Below are positions 35,597 to 44,419 of a stretch of 64,000 nt of DNA, one piece after another. The position numbers and the translations under genes are program-made. How positions within the stretch are numbered: position 1 is the stretch's first letter; each line of letters opens with the position of its first letter. Source of the DNA: an uncultured Oscillospiraceae bacterium (lineage in GTDB: Bacteria; Bacillota; Clostridia; Oscillospirales; Oscillospiraceae); NCBI GenBank assembly GCA_934589835.1, contig CAKTOK010000003.1, positions 13,806-77,805 of the forward strand, written 5' to 3'. The notes beneath the pieces were generated by a model. The model did not search any database and was not told the origin of the DNA. It saw only the letters and a list, made by a program, of their open reading frames with translations.

Positions 35597-35625
35597 TTGC
35601 AGTTGCCTTCTGCCATTGGTAAATA
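35597..35625 (+). promoter_or_regulatory. Putative promoter for the lipoprotein gene at 35781
   Basis: TTGCAG (35597-35602), 17-bp spacer, TAAATA (35620-35625). It faces the udp promoter and their -10 boxes are four bases apart. Confidence 0.45.
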
Positions 35626-35628
35626 TTT

Positions 35629-35657
35629 ATTATATCGCATCCCATCGTAAAAAGCAA
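35629..35657 (-). promoter_or_regulatory. udp promoter
   Basis: On the - strand TTGCTT (35652-35657), 17-bp spacer, perfect TATAAT (35629-35634), about 85 bp from the start codon. Confidence 0.75.
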
Positions 35658-35780
35658 TCATGGCGGCCTCGGGAAAGGCAGAAACTTCATGTTTCGCCAG
35701 AATTCCTCGGGGCTATGAACGCCGCGGCGGCGGATACTAACGGTGGCGCAACGCGCACAAGAAACAAAGGAGGCTTCTTC

Positions 35781-36140
35781 ATGATGAAGCGGATCGCAAC
35801 GCTTTTTGCGGCGCTGTCTCTTATGCTGGCACTGACGGCCTGCGGCGAGACGGACCGCACCAACGCCGGCGCGGGGGACCGGAACACACCCAACACCAAT
35901 CGGAGCCAGAACGCCCCGCAGGATAACGGCAGCGGCGGCAGCTGGCAGAACGGCACCGACACGCCCACTCAGCCCGGCGCCGGCAGCGGCGGCACGGAGG
36001 GCGCTCGGGACAACGCGCTGGGCCGCGGCGCCCTGCGGCGGGGCGCACAGAGCACCGCCACGTTCCGCCAGATGCTGGAAAACGGCCATGTCCGTGACAG
36101 CGATGGCTTCCTCAACGATGGGGAAAACACCAGCTGGTGA
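35781..36140 (+). CDS. Small low-complexity lipoprotein of unknown function
   Basis: 119 residues. Signal MMKRIATLFAALSLMLALTACG with lipobox Cys about 21. The mature part is rich in Gly, Asn, Thr and Gln (residues 22-85), suggesting a disordered surface linker, then a short C-terminal segment containing TFRQMLENGHVRDSDGFLND. AAAGGAGG precedes the ATG. No domain recognised. A 12-bp inverted repeat (36164-36175 with 36193-36204) follows with a T-run in its loop. Confidence 0.7.
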   Translation: MMKRIATLFAALSLMLALTACGETDRTNAGAGDRNTPNTNRSQNAPQDNGSGGSWQNGTDTPTQPGAGSGGTEGARDNALGRGALRRGAQSTATFRQMLENGHVRDSDGFLNDGENTSW

Positions 36141-36204
36141 CTTTTTTGCCGTAAACAGAGCCTGTGGGCGCAGGGGGGACGTATTTTTTTCACCCTGCGC
36201 CCAC

Positions 36205-36232
36205 TTGCATTTTCAGAAAATTGGGATATGAT
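36205..36232 (+). promoter_or_regulatory. Promoter of the cobW pair
   Basis: TTGCAT (36205-36210), 16-bp spacer, TATGAT (36227-36232). The -35 abuts the right arm of an inverted repeat (36193-36204). Confidence 0.65.
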
Positions 36233-36285
36233 ATGAGAGAAAGAATATGTGCCGCTGCGGGCGGCAGAGAAAAGAAGGGTTTGCT

Positions 36286-37407
36286 ATGACAAAAATTGAC
36301 ATCGTATCCGGCTTTCTGGGCGCAGGCAAGACCACGCTCATCAAAAAGCTGCTGGCAGAGGCGTTTCAGGGCGAGAAGCTGGTCCTGATCGAAAACGAAT
36401 TCGGCGAGATCAGCATCGACGGCGGCTTCCTGAAGGAGTCCGGCGTCCAGATCAGCGAGATGTCCTCCGGCTGCATCTGCTGCTCGCTGGTGGGCGACTT
36501 CAACAGGGCGCTGAAGGATGTGCACCAGCAGTTCGGGCCTGACCGCATCCTCATTGAGCCGTCCGGCGTGGGCAAGCTCAGCGACGTGATCGTGGCGGTG
36601 GAGAATACCGTCAAGGACGTGCCGGACATGAAGCTCAACAGCTTCGTCACCGTGGCCGACGCCACCAAGGTCAAGGTCTACATGAAGAACTTCGGCGAGT
36701 TCTACAACAACCAGATCGAATCTGCGGGCACCATCATCCTCTCCCGCACCCAGAAGCTGAGTCAGGAGAAGCTGGAGGCCGCCGTGGCGCTGCTGCGGGA
36801 GAAGAACCCCGATGCCGCCATCCTCACCACGCCGTGGGACGAGCTGGACGGCAAGACCATCCTCAGCGCCATCGAGAAGGTGTCGCTGGCCGATGAGCTG
36901 CTGGCGCGGATGCAGGCCGAGCACGCGGCGGACGAGGCGGAGCATCACCATCATCACCATGACCATGATGAGGATGACCACGACCACGGCTGTCACCACG
37001 ACCACGACGAGGACGAACATTGTCACCATGACCATGACGAGCATTGCCACGACCACGAGCACGAGCATCATCACCACGACGGCGAGGAGTGCGACGATCC
37101 CCATTGCAGCTGCCACCATCACCACCATCACGCCGACGAGGTGTTTACCAGCTGGGGTGTGGAGACGGTGAAGGTATTCACCGAGAGCGAGCTGGAGACC
37201 ATCCTCACCGCGCTGGACAGCGGCGACTACGGCGCGATCCTCCGTGCCAAGGGCATCGTCCACAGCGAGGACGGCAAGTGGCTGCACTTCGACTTCGTGC
37301 CGGAGGAGCATCAGATCCGCTTCGGCGCCGCCGACTACACCGGCCGCCTGTGCGTCATCGGCTCCCAGCTGAAGGAGGACAAGCTGGCCGCGCTGTTCGG
37401 CCTGTAA
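36286..37407 (+). CDS. CobW/COG0523-family GTPase with a histidine-rich metal-binding insert
   Basis: 373 residues. G3E GTPase domain: P-loop GFLGAGKTT (9-17), LIENEFGEISID, and the metal-relay motif CICC (63-66). Residues about 213-282 hold roughly thirty His with Asp, Glu and Cys, an extreme metal-binding stretch placed before the C-terminal CobW_C domain. COG0523 proteins deliver zinc, cobalt or other metals to client enzymes. The ATG at 36286 follows AAGAAGGG. A second CobW-like gene follows after 17 bp. The particular metal is unknown. Confidence 0.9.
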   Translation: MTKIDIVSGFLGAGKTTLIKKLLAEAFQGEKLVLIENEFGEISIDGGFLKESGVQISEMSSGCICCSLVGDFNRALKDVHQQFGPDRILIEPSGVGKLSDVIVAVENTVKDVPDMKLNSFVTVADATKVKVYMKNFGEFYNNQIESAGTIILSRTQKLSQEKLEAAVALLREKNPDAAILTTPWDELDGKTILSAIEKVSLADELLARMQAEHAADEAEHHHHHHDHDEDDHDHGCHHDHDEDEHCHHDHDEHCHDHEHEHHHHDGEECDDPHCSCHHHHHHADEVFTSWGVETVKVFTESELETILTALDSGDYGAILRAKGIVHSEDGKWLHFDFVPEEHQIRFGAADYTGRLCVIGSQLKEDKLAALFGL

Positions 37408-37424
37408 GACGCGAGGTACACCGT

Positions 37425-38354
37425 ATGGATATTCCTGTTTACCTCATCGCCGGCTTTCTGGACGCCGGCAAGACCAGCTTTATCAACGGCATTTTGCAGG
37501 ACGGCTTCGCCGCCGAGGACCGGACGCTGCTGCTGTGCTGCGAGGAGGGCGAGACGGCCTACGACCCCAAGGTGCTGGGCAACGTATTCACCTACACCAT
37601 CGACGAGCCGGAGCAGATGACGCCGGAGTTTTTCAAGAAGCTGGAAAAGCAGTACCGCCCCAAGCAGGTCATCATCGAGTACAACGGTATGTGGCAGATC
37701 GAGCCGCTGTACCGGGAGGGGCTGCCCGCCAACTGGATCCTGTATCAGATCATGTGTCTGGTAGACGCCAACACCTTCGAGCCGTATGTGCGGAACATGG
37801 GGCAGCTGATGATGGAGAAGATCTCCAACGCCGACCTGCTGATCTTCAACCGCTGCAATGAGCAGCTCCGCGCCCAGCTGCGCAGCCGCAACCTGCGGAT
37901 GGTGAACCGCCGTGCCGATATCTATCTGGAGAACACCGACGGCACCAGTGAGGAGTATGTGACGCCGGAGATGTCCCCCTTCGACCTGTCCGACGGCAAG
38001 CTGGATGTGCCGGATGACGACTACGGCATCTGGTATGTGGACATGATGGACAACCCCGACCGCTACGAGGGGGTGGAGGTGTCCTTCAAGGCCATCATGT
38101 GCCACTCCAAGAAGTTCAAGGGCGTCCACTGTCCCGGCCGCTTCGCCATGGTCTGCTGCGACAAGGATATGCAGTTCCTGGCGCTGGTCTGCCGGGGCGA
38201 GGGGCTGGAGCGCTTCAAGGATAAGGAGTGGGTGGAGATCCACGCCACCGTGAAGAAGGAGAACTGCGACGCCTATCAGGGCGAGGGCCCCGTGCTGTAC
38301 GTCAGCAGCGTGACCGCCGCCGCTAAGCCCGCCAACGAGATGGTGTCCTTCTGA
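37425..38354 (+). CDS. CobW-like GTPase fused to a DUF1980/TIGR03943-like domain
   Basis: 309 residues. N-terminal G3E-type P-loop LIAGFLDAGKTSFING, but the CxCC motif is replaced by LLLCCEEGE. The C-terminal third (about 190-309) has GRFAMVCCDKDMQFLALVCRG and resembles the DUF1980 domain normally found with two-gene metal permeases; this assignment is by pattern only. It follows the His-rich CobW gene in the same operon, suggesting a paired metal-handling role. Confidence 0.75.
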   Translation: MDIPVYLIAGFLDAGKTSFINGILQDGFAAEDRTLLLCCEEGETAYDPKVLGNVFTYTIDEPEQMTPEFFKKLEKQYRPKQVIIEYNGMWQIEPLYREGLPANWILYQIMCLVDANTFEPYVRNMGQLMMEKISNADLLIFNRCNEQLRAQLRSRNLRMVNRRADIYLENTDGTSEEYVTPEMSPFDLSDGKLDVPDDDYGIWYVDMMDNPDRYEGVEVSFKAIMCHSKKFKGVHCPGRFAMVCCDKDMQFLALVCRGEGLERFKDKEWVEIHATVKKENCDAYQGEGPVLYVSSVTAAAKPANEMVSF

Positions 38355-38375
38355 GGACACATCGTCAATAACATA

Positions 38376-38415
38376 AAAAAGATGACGTTCCGCACAGGCG
38401 GAGCGTCATCTTTTT
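38376..38415. terminator. Bidirectional terminator
   Basis: Stem AAAAAGATGACG-TCCGC with GCGGA-CGTCATCTTTTT between the convergent cobW and feoA genes. Confidence 0.88.
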
Positions 38416-38641
38416 ACGTTTGCAGCGTGATGCGGCGGGCATCGGTGTCCCGCAGGGCGATCACGGTGTCCAGCACCTGATAGGCGGTGATCCCGCCAAA
38501 AGGTGCGGTGTGCAGCGCGGTGACCCGCTGCCCGGGGAGAAAACCCAGATCCTCCATGCGGCGGGCCTTCCGGGGCGGAAAGTCCAGCGCGGCCACGCGG
38601 CCGCTCTCACCGGGTAACAGCTGCGCCAGTGTTTGCGTCAT
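38414..38641 (-). CDS. FeoA-domain protein
   Basis: 75 residues, the size of a stand-alone FeoA. SH3-like fold pattern: LAQLLPGESGRVAALD, RRMEDLGFLPGQRVTALHTAPFGG and a final ALRDTDARRI. FeoA assists FeoB ferrous-iron uptake, but no feoB is adjacent. The ATG at 38641 follows AGGAGG. It is the last gene of a three-gene operon behind a DHHW protein and a lipoprotein. Confidence 0.82.
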   Translation of the reverse strand: MTQTLAQLLPGESGRVAALDFPPRKARRMEDLGFLPGQRVTALHTAPFGGITAYQVLDTVIALRDTDARRITLQT

Positions 38642-38688
38642 GCGGCACGGCCTCCTCATAAGGTGTCCATACCAGTCTATGCCGCCGG

Positions 38689-39621
38689 TCACTTCAGGGT
38701 GATGCTGTTTTGCAGAACGGTGGTGCTGTATAAAAGCAGCACGTCCGCGTCGTTGGGGAAGTCCACGACGCGCCCCAGCCGGTCGGACGCCAGATACCGG
38801 ATATCCACGGCGTACACCGTGCGGTAGCTCTCCGCCAGCAGCGGGATGATGCTGCTGCCGAAGGAGTCCCGGAACACCACCAGCGTCCTGTCCGACAGGG
38901 CGTTGGGGTTGTCGATACGCAGCAGGGAGCGGCTGCCGGACAGGAACAGGTCGTAGGGCGCGTCCTGCGCGGCGGTGAAATCGTACACGCCGCCGTCGGT
39001 GTCCGTCTCGTAGTTATGGACGGTGCAGCCCTCCAGCACAGGGGAGGTCAGATAGGACAGCGTGTCCGGCTCCAGCGGCTCCTCGGTCTTTCCCCAGTAG
39101 CTGCCGTGGAAATCCCCCTCCAGCGCGCACAGCGTCTCGTCCCGCGTGCCGGACACCGGCGCGCCCATGGCGGTCAGCAGCGCATCCGCCGCAGGGCGCA
39201 GCCGCTCCTGCCGCCAGTGGGGGTCGGTGCGGTAGTAGTCCGCCAGCGTCAGACCGGCGGTGATATCCACCGGCGTCAGAAAGTCCAGCGCGTCCCGCAG
39301 GCAGTCCGCCGTCTCCGCCGCGCCGGCGGGGGCATAGCCCGCCGGCGGCACGGTGAACAGCGCCTTGTCCGGCACCACCGCCAGATAGACGGTGCGGCCG
39401 GTGAAGTACAGGTCGTACAGATGCTGAAAGCGGTAAGCGGCGCGATCCAGCGATGCGGCGTCGAAGGCCGCGTCCGTCTTGGCGGCATAGCCGTCATAGA
39501 CGTACATCGTATCGGCAGAGCCTGACGGCTCCGCCGTGTGGGCGGGGACGCGGGCCGCCCCTGTCAGCAGTGCCGCCGCCAGCAGCAGGAACACGCCCCG
39601 CTGCACCATCCTCCGTGTCAC
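38689..39621 (-). CDS. Secreted DHHW-family (SGNH/AlgX-like) protein
   Basis: 310 residues with a signal peptide (hydrophobic 8-24). Two catalytic-type motifs of the SGNH/DHHW group are seen: YYRTDPHW in the middle and VVFRDSFGSSIIPLL near the C-terminus. Relatives acetylate or deacetylate polysaccharides with an MBOAT partner; none is adjacent. GTG start overlapping the upstream lipoprotein stop by four bases. Confidence 0.8.
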   Translation of the reverse strand: MTRRMVQRGVFLLLAAALLTGAARVPAHTAEPSGSADTMYVYDGYAAKTDAAFDAASLDRAAYRFQHLYDLYFTGRTVYLAVVPDKALFTVPPAGYAPAGAAETADCLRDALDFLTPVDITAGLTLADYYRTDPHWRQERLRPAADALLTAMGAPVSGTRDETLCALEGDFHGSYWGKTEEPLEPDTLSYLTSPVLEGCTVHNYETDTDGGVYDFTAAQDAPYDLFLSGSRSLLRIDNPNALSDRTLVVFRDSFGSSIIPLLAESYRTVYAVDIRYLASDRLGRVVDFPNDADVLLLYSTTVLQNSITLK

Positions 39622-40178
39622 AGAATGGCCTCGTCGTAGGCGGCGGTGACGCCGTAGATGCCGTTCAGATGGCTCATGAAGTGGTCCACCAGCTCCTCGG
39701 CGCCGTAGACCGCCACCACATAGTCATCCACCACGGCCACGGTCAGCTTGTCGGGGAAGCCGCACATCCACTGGCGCTGCATGATATTGTCCCGCAGCTG
39801 CTGTGCCAGCTCAGCGGTGTCGCCGGTGGCGTGGTAGGCAGCGGCGGTGAAGGTGTTGGCGTTCATCATGTGGACCAGGGACGCGGCCTCGTCCACCGCG
39901 GCGGTCTCCGGCAGACCAAGCTCGCTGTCCGCCAGCGCACGGTCCTTCAGGTCGAAGACGCCGGGGGCGTCCTCCTTCATATTGGCCTCGGAGAAGTCGC
40001 CGCCCACCGCGGCAAACTTCTCGTCCTCACCGAAGGTGTTCCATACTGTCTCCAGTATGTTCAGGGCGCTGGTGGGCTTTGCGGGCTTGTCACCGCCGCC
40101 GGCGTTATTCTTGTCGCCGCAGGCGGCCAGACTCAGCGTCAGCAGGGCGGCCAGCACAAGGGCAGTCAGTTTTTTCAT
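39618..40178 (-). CDS. Lipoprotein of unknown function (DUF4358-like layout)
   Basis: 186 residues. Signal MKKLTALVLAALLTLSLAACG with lipobox Cys about 21. The mature domain has an ASLVHMMNANTFTAAAYHATGD stretch and a final KLTVAVVDDYVVAVYG strand, similar in order to DUF4358 proteins; weak evidence. Of two neighbouring ATGs, the one at 40178 is correctly spaced from GGAGG. First gene of the lipoprotein-DHHW-feoA operon. Confidence 0.72.
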   Translation of the reverse strand: MKKLTALVLAALLTLSLAACGDKNNAGGGDKPAKPTSALNILETVWNTFGEDEKFAAVGGDFSEANMKEDAPGVFDLKDRALADSELGLPETAAVDEAASLVHMMNANTFTAAAYHATGDTAELAQQLRDNIMQRQWMCGFPDKLTVAVVDDYVVAVYGAEELVDHFMSHLNGIYGVTAAYDEAIL

Positions 40179-40220
40179 GGTCATATCCTCCAAAATTCGT
40201 AGTGTTCCCGCGCAGGGAGA

Positions 40221-40258
40221 AAAGCGCGGCTGTGGATAGGACGCAGCCGCGCTTTGTT
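40221..40258 (-). terminator. Hairpin terminator downstream of cdd
   Basis: 12-bp stem AAAGCGCGGCTG (40221-40232) with CAGCCGCGCTTT (40244-40255). T-rich sequence follows on both strands. Confidence 0.65.
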
Positions 40259-40376
40259 TTGTTCCCGCCGGACGGCTCTTTTTCGTCAAAGGATCGCTGC
40301 ACTCGCTTGCCATACACAAAGTATGCCTGTGCTCCCGCGCCCTGTTCTGACGAAAAATCCCTCGTCCGGTCCACTT

Positions 40377-40766
40377 TCACAGCCAGCTCTGGTCAAAGCC
40401 GTAGGGCAGCAGCTCCTTCAGGGAGAACCGCTTGCTGCCGCCGTTTTTGTTCAGGCAGATAACGGTGAGCTCGGGGGCGAACTCCATCATCACCTGACGG
40501 CAGGTGCCGCAGGGCACGCAGTAATCGTCGCTGCGTCCGGCGATGACCAGCGTATCGAAGTCGCGGTGCCCCTCACTGACAGCCTTGAAGATGGCGGTGC
40601 GCTCGGCGCAGACGGTAGCGCCGTAGGCGGCGTTTTCGATGTTGCAGCCGGTGAACACTGTGCCGTCCCTGCACAGCAGGGCCGCGCCCACGGGGAAGTG
40701 GGAATAGGGGACGTAGGCCATGTCCAGCATGGCGATGGCCTTTTGGCAGAGAGCCTGTTCGGTCAT
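40377..40766 (-). CDS. cdd: Cytidine deaminase
   Basis: 129 residues, the size of tetrameric cytidine deaminases. Zinc site: TVCAERTAI (Cys and catalytic Glu) and PCGTCRQ (two Cys); substrate motif VYSHFPVGAAL-type YVPYSHFPVGAAL with GCNIENAAYG. It converts cytidine and deoxycytidine to uridine forms in pyrimidine salvage. GGAGG precedes the ATG. Same strand as the ABC genes, 43 bp downstream of them. Confidence 0.96.
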   Translation of the reverse strand: MTEQALCQKAIAMLDMAYVPYSHFPVGAALLCRDGTVFTGCNIENAAYGATVCAERTAIFKAVSEGHRDFDTLVIAGRSDDYCVPCGTCRQVMMEFAPELTVICLNKNGGSKRFSLKELLPYGFDQSWL

Positions 40767-40809
40767 GGGGATTCCTCCTTATTTTGATCGGTTTGGAAAG
40801 CTTTATGCA

Positions 40810-42690
40810 TCAGCTCAGCTCCGCCTGTCCGGTGTAGAGCTGGTAGTACTTGCCGTGCTGGGCCAGCAGCTCGGCGTGGTCGCCGCGCTCGATGATACGG
40901 CCCTGCTCCAGCACCAGAATGGCCTGACTGTTGCGGACGGTGGACAGCCGGTGGGCGATGACGAAGACGGTGCGGCCCTCCATGAGGGAGTCCATGCCCC
41001 GCTCGATCAGCGTCTCGGTGCGGGTGTCGATGGAGCTGGTGGCCTCGTCCAGGATCAGCACCGGCGGGTCGGACACGGCGGCGCGGGCGATAGCCAGCAG
41101 CTGCCGCTCGCCCTGACTGAGGCTGCCGCCGTCGCCGGTGATGACGGTGTCGTAGCCCTGGGGCAGGTGGCGGATGAAGGCGTCGGCGTTGGCCAGCTTA
41201 GCCGCGGCGCGCACCTCCTCGTCCGTGGCGTCCAGCTTGCCGTAGCGGATGTTGTCCGCCACGGTGCCGGTGAACAGGTGGGTGTCCTGCAATACGATGC
41301 CCAGCGAGCGGCGGAGGGAATCCTTGGCGATGTCCTTCACGTCGATGCCGTCATAGGTGATGGTACCCTGCTGCACATCGTAAAAGCGGTTGATGAGGTT
41401 GGTGATGGTGGTCTTGCCCGCGCCGGTGGAGCCGACGAAGGCGATCTTCTGGCCAGGCTTGGCGAATAGGGACACGTCGTTCAGCACGGTCTTTTCCCCG
41501 TCGTAGGAGAAGCTCACGTGGTCGAACCGCACGTCGCCCCGCAGCTCCACCAGTGTGCCGTCCGGCTTTTTCCACGCCCAGTGACCGGTGCGCTCCGCCG
41601 TCTCCGTCAGGATGTCGCCGTTTTTCTCCACCCGGACGATGACAGTCTTGCCCTCGTCCGTCTCCGGCTGCTCCTCCATGACGGCGAAGATGCGCTCGGC
41701 GCCGGCGGCAGCCGCCAGCAGCGTGTTGATCTGCTGGCTGATCTGACCCACGGGCTGGCTGACCTGCTTGACATACAGCAGGTAAGCGCCCAGCGAGCCC
41801 ACGTCGAACACGCCGCCGATGGCCAGCAGGCCGCCGACGCAGCAGGTGACGGCGTAGTTGATCTTGCTGAGGTTGCCCATGGCGGGCATCATCATACCGG
41901 CGTAGGCCTGGGCGGCGGTGGCCGCGTCGCGGTAGTCGCCGTTGAGGGCGGTGAAGCGCCGGATGGCCTGCTCCTCGTGGCGGAAGACCTTGATGACCTT
42001 CTGACCCTCGATCATCTCCTCAATATAGCCGTTCATGGCGCCCAGCGCCGCCTGCTGCCGCTGGAAATTGGTGCGGCTGCGGCCGCCGACGGTCTTGACC
42101 ACCACGCCCATCAGTCCCAGAAACAAGAAGGTGATCAGCGTCAGCCACGGGTTGAGCACGAGCATCATCACCACGGTGCCCACGAAGGTCAGCACGTTGG
42201 AGACGATGCTGGCAAAGCTGCTGTTGAGCATCTCCGACACGGTATCGATATCGTTGGTAAAGCGGCTCATCAGGTCGCCGGACTGGTGCCGGTCATAGTA
42301 GCGGATGGGCAGCTGCTGCAGCCGGTCGAACAGATCCTGCCGCAGGGCGGCCACGGTGTGCTGCGCCACATGGACCATGATGCGGGCATAGGCGTAGGAG
42401 CACAGAGAGCTGAGGGCGAACAGGCCGCCCATCAGCAGCAGCATCCGGAAAAGGCCCGGGAAGTCGCCGGGGATGATATAGTTGTTCAGCAGCGGCTTGA
42501 GCAGGTAGCTGGTGGCCACGCTGGCGCCGGAGCTGACGATGAGGCACACCGCCACCAGCACCAGCGAGCCCTTATAGCGGCCCACATAGCCCATGAGCTT
42601 CCGGAACGTACCCTTCATGTCCTTGGGGCGCTGGAAGCCGTGGCTGCCGTGGCCGTGGCCGCGGGGGGCATTGTGTTTCGTATCAGCCAT
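40810..42690 (-). CDS. ABC exporter half-transporter (membrane and ATPase fused), second subunit
   Basis: 626 residues. Six membrane segments (about 40-330) then an ATPase domain with Walker A VGSTGAGKTT, signature LSQGERQLLAIARA and Walker B PVLILDEATSSID. The N-terminus is Gly/His-rich. Overlaps the preceding ABC gene by 8 bp, so the two probably form a heterodimeric multidrug-type exporter of the BmrCD/LmrCD kind. A divergence from the partner: both composite sites look usable here by eye. MarR regulation is likely. Confidence 0.93.
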   Translation of the reverse strand: MADTKHNAPRGHGHGSHGFQRPKDMKGTFRKLMGYVGRYKGSLVLVAVCLIVSSGASVATSYLLKPLLNNYIIPGDFPGLFRMLLLMGGLFALSSLCSYAYARIMVHVAQHTVAALRQDLFDRLQQLPIRYYDRHQSGDLMSRFTNDIDTVSEMLNSSFASIVSNVLTFVGTVVMMLVLNPWLTLITFLFLGLMGVVVKTVGGRSRTNFQRQQAALGAMNGYIEEMIEGQKVIKVFRHEEQAIRRFTALNGDYRDAATAAQAYAGMMMPAMGNLSKINYAVTCCVGGLLAIGGVFDVGSLGAYLLYVKQVSQPVGQISQQINTLLAAAAGAERIFAVMEEQPETDEGKTVIVRVEKNGDILTETAERTGHWAWKKPDGTLVELRGDVRFDHVSFSYDGEKTVLNDVSLFAKPGQKIAFVGSTGAGKTTITNLINRFYDVQQGTITYDGIDVKDIAKDSLRRSLGIVLQDTHLFTGTVADNIRYGKLDATDEEVRAAAKLANADAFIRHLPQGYDTVITGDGGSLSQGERQLLAIARAAVSDPPVLILDEATSSIDTRTETLIERGMDSLMEGRTVFVIAHRLSTVRNSQAILVLEQGRIIERGDHAELLAQHGKYYQLYTGQAELS

Positions 42691-44419
42691 CGATGCTCAC
42701 CCCCTCCTGCTGAGATTCGTAGACCTCGCGGTAGATGGCGCAGCTGTCCATCAGCTGTGCATGGGTCCCCTGTCCCACCACGCGGCCGTCGTCCAGCACC
42801 AGAATGAGGTCCGCGTCCATGACGGAGGTGATGCGCTGGGCGATGATGAGCTTGGTGGCACCGGGCAGCGCCGTTTTCAGCGCGCTGCGGATCCTCGCAT
42901 CGGTAGCGGTATCCACCGCGCTGGTGGAGTCGTCCAGGATCAGCACCCTGGGCCGGCGCAGGATGGCCCGCGCGATGCACAGGCGCTGCTTCTGGCCGCC
43001 GGAGACGTTGGCGCCGCCCTGCTCGATATAGGTGTCATAGCCGTCGGGCATCCGCTGGATGAACTCGTCGGCACAGGCCATGCGGCAGGCCTCCTCGATC
43101 TCCGCATCGGTGGCGTCCTCCCGCCCCCAGCGCAGGTTCTCGCGGATGGTGCCGGAGAACAGAGTGTTCTTCTGGAGCACCATGGCGCAGCCGTCACGCA
43201 GCGCCGCCATGGTGTAGTCCTTCACATTGTGACCGCCCACCGAAACGACGCCCTCGTTCACCTCATACAGGCGGGGGATCATGCTCACCAGCGTGGTCTT
43301 GGCGCTGCCGGTGCCGCCCAGGATGCCCACGGTCATGCCGCTTTCGATGTGCAGGTCAATGTCCGTCAGGTTCCAGCTCTCCGCCGTGGGGTGATATTTG
43401 AAGAAAACGTGGTCGAACCGGATGTCGCCGTTTTCCACGGTGAGGCTGCTGTCCGCCTGCTCGTCGGTGATCTCGGGCTGTTCGTCCAGCACCTCCACGA
43501 TCCGGCGGCCGCAGGCGATGGCGCGGGTGAGGATCATCAGCACCATAGACACCATCATCAGGGACATCAGGATCTCGCTGGCGTAGGTGAAGAAGGCCAT
43601 CAGGTCGCCGGACAGCAGGGTGCCCGCCGCCACATCGTGGCCGCCCAGCCACATGAGGGAGACGATGGTGCCGCCCATGATCATGATCATGATGGGCATG
43701 AACATGACCACAAAGCCAAAGGCCCGCTCGGCGGTGTCGCGGAGCTTGTCGCTGCGGGTGCGGAACTTCTGCTCCTCCTGCTCCTCGCGGACGAAGGATT
43801 TCACCACGCGGACGGCGTTCAGGTTCTCCTGCACCACCAGATTCAGGTCGTCCGTGGCGCTTTGCAGCGCCGTGAAGAACGGACCTACATAGCGGATGAC
43901 GATGACCACCGCCACGATCAGCAGCGGCACTGCCACCAGAAACACCTGACTCAGATCCAGACTGATCTCCATGGCCTTGATGAGAGCCGTCACCAGCATC
44001 ACCGGCGCGCGGACGCACATCCGCATCCCCATGAACAGCGTCATCTGCACAGAGGCCACATCGTTGGTCAGGCGGGTGATCAGGCTGGCGGTGGAAAAAT
44101 GCTCGATATTGGCAAAGGAGAAGCGCTGGACCTGCTCATACTCCGCCTGCCGCACGTTGGCGCCGAAGCCCATGGCCGCCTTGGCGGCCAGCGCCGCCGC
44201 GCCTACGCCGCACCCAAGCGCCGCCATGGACATCAGGAACATCTTCAGGCCGGTGAGCAGGATGTAGCTCCTGTCTCCATTGGCGATGCCCACATCCACG
44301 ATGTCGCTCATGGCCTGGGGCAGCTCCAGCTCCAGCACGGCCTCGCCCACGGAGCACAGCACGCCCAGCAGGATATATACCCCATAGCCCCGGGTATAGG
44401 GAGCAAGCTTTTTCAGCAT
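42683..44419 (-). CDS. ABC exporter half-transporter, first subunit
   Basis: 578 residues with six membrane segments and an ATPase domain: Walker A ILGGTGSAKTTLV (the usual GSGK is GSAK), signature VSGGQKQRLCIARA and Walker B RVLILDDSTSAVD, where the catalytic Glu after Walker B is Asp. That substitution is characteristic of the degenerate site of heterodimeric exporters. Overlaps marR by 7 bp and the second subunit by 8 bp. Confidence 0.93.
   Translation of the reverse strand: MLKKLAPYTRGYGVYILLGVLCSVGEAVLELELPQAMSDIVDVGIANGDRSYILLTGLKMFLMSMAALGCGVGAAALAAKAAMGFGANVRQAEYEQVQRFSFANIEHFSTASLITRLTNDVASVQMTLFMGMRMCVRAPVMLVTALIKAMEISLDLSQVFLVAVPLLIVAVVIVIRYVGPFFTALQSATDDLNLVVQENLNAVRVVKSFVREEQEEQKFRTRSDKLRDTAERAFGFVVMFMPIMIMIMGGTIVSLMWLGGHDVAAGTLLSGDLMAFFTYASEILMSLMMVSMVLMILTRAIACGRRIVEVLDEQPEITDEQADSSLTVENGDIRFDHVFFKYHPTAESWNLTDIDLHIESGMTVGILGGTGSAKTTLVSMIPRLYEVNEGVVSVGGHNVKDYTMAALRDGCAMVLQKNTLFSGTIRENLRWGREDATDAEIEEACRMACADEFIQRMPDGYDTYIEQGGANVSGGQKQRLCIARAILRRPRVLILDDSTSAVDTATDARIRSALKTALPGATKLIIAQRITSVMDADLILVLDDGRVVGQGTHAQLMDSCAIYREVYESQQEGVSIDG

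Noticed and set aside
36930..37140. Tandem-looking CAC/CAT/GAC-rich DNA that resembles a satellite or CRISPR-like repeat
   Set aside because: It is in-frame coding DNA for the His/Asp-rich insert of the CobW protein, with no regular unit or spacers.
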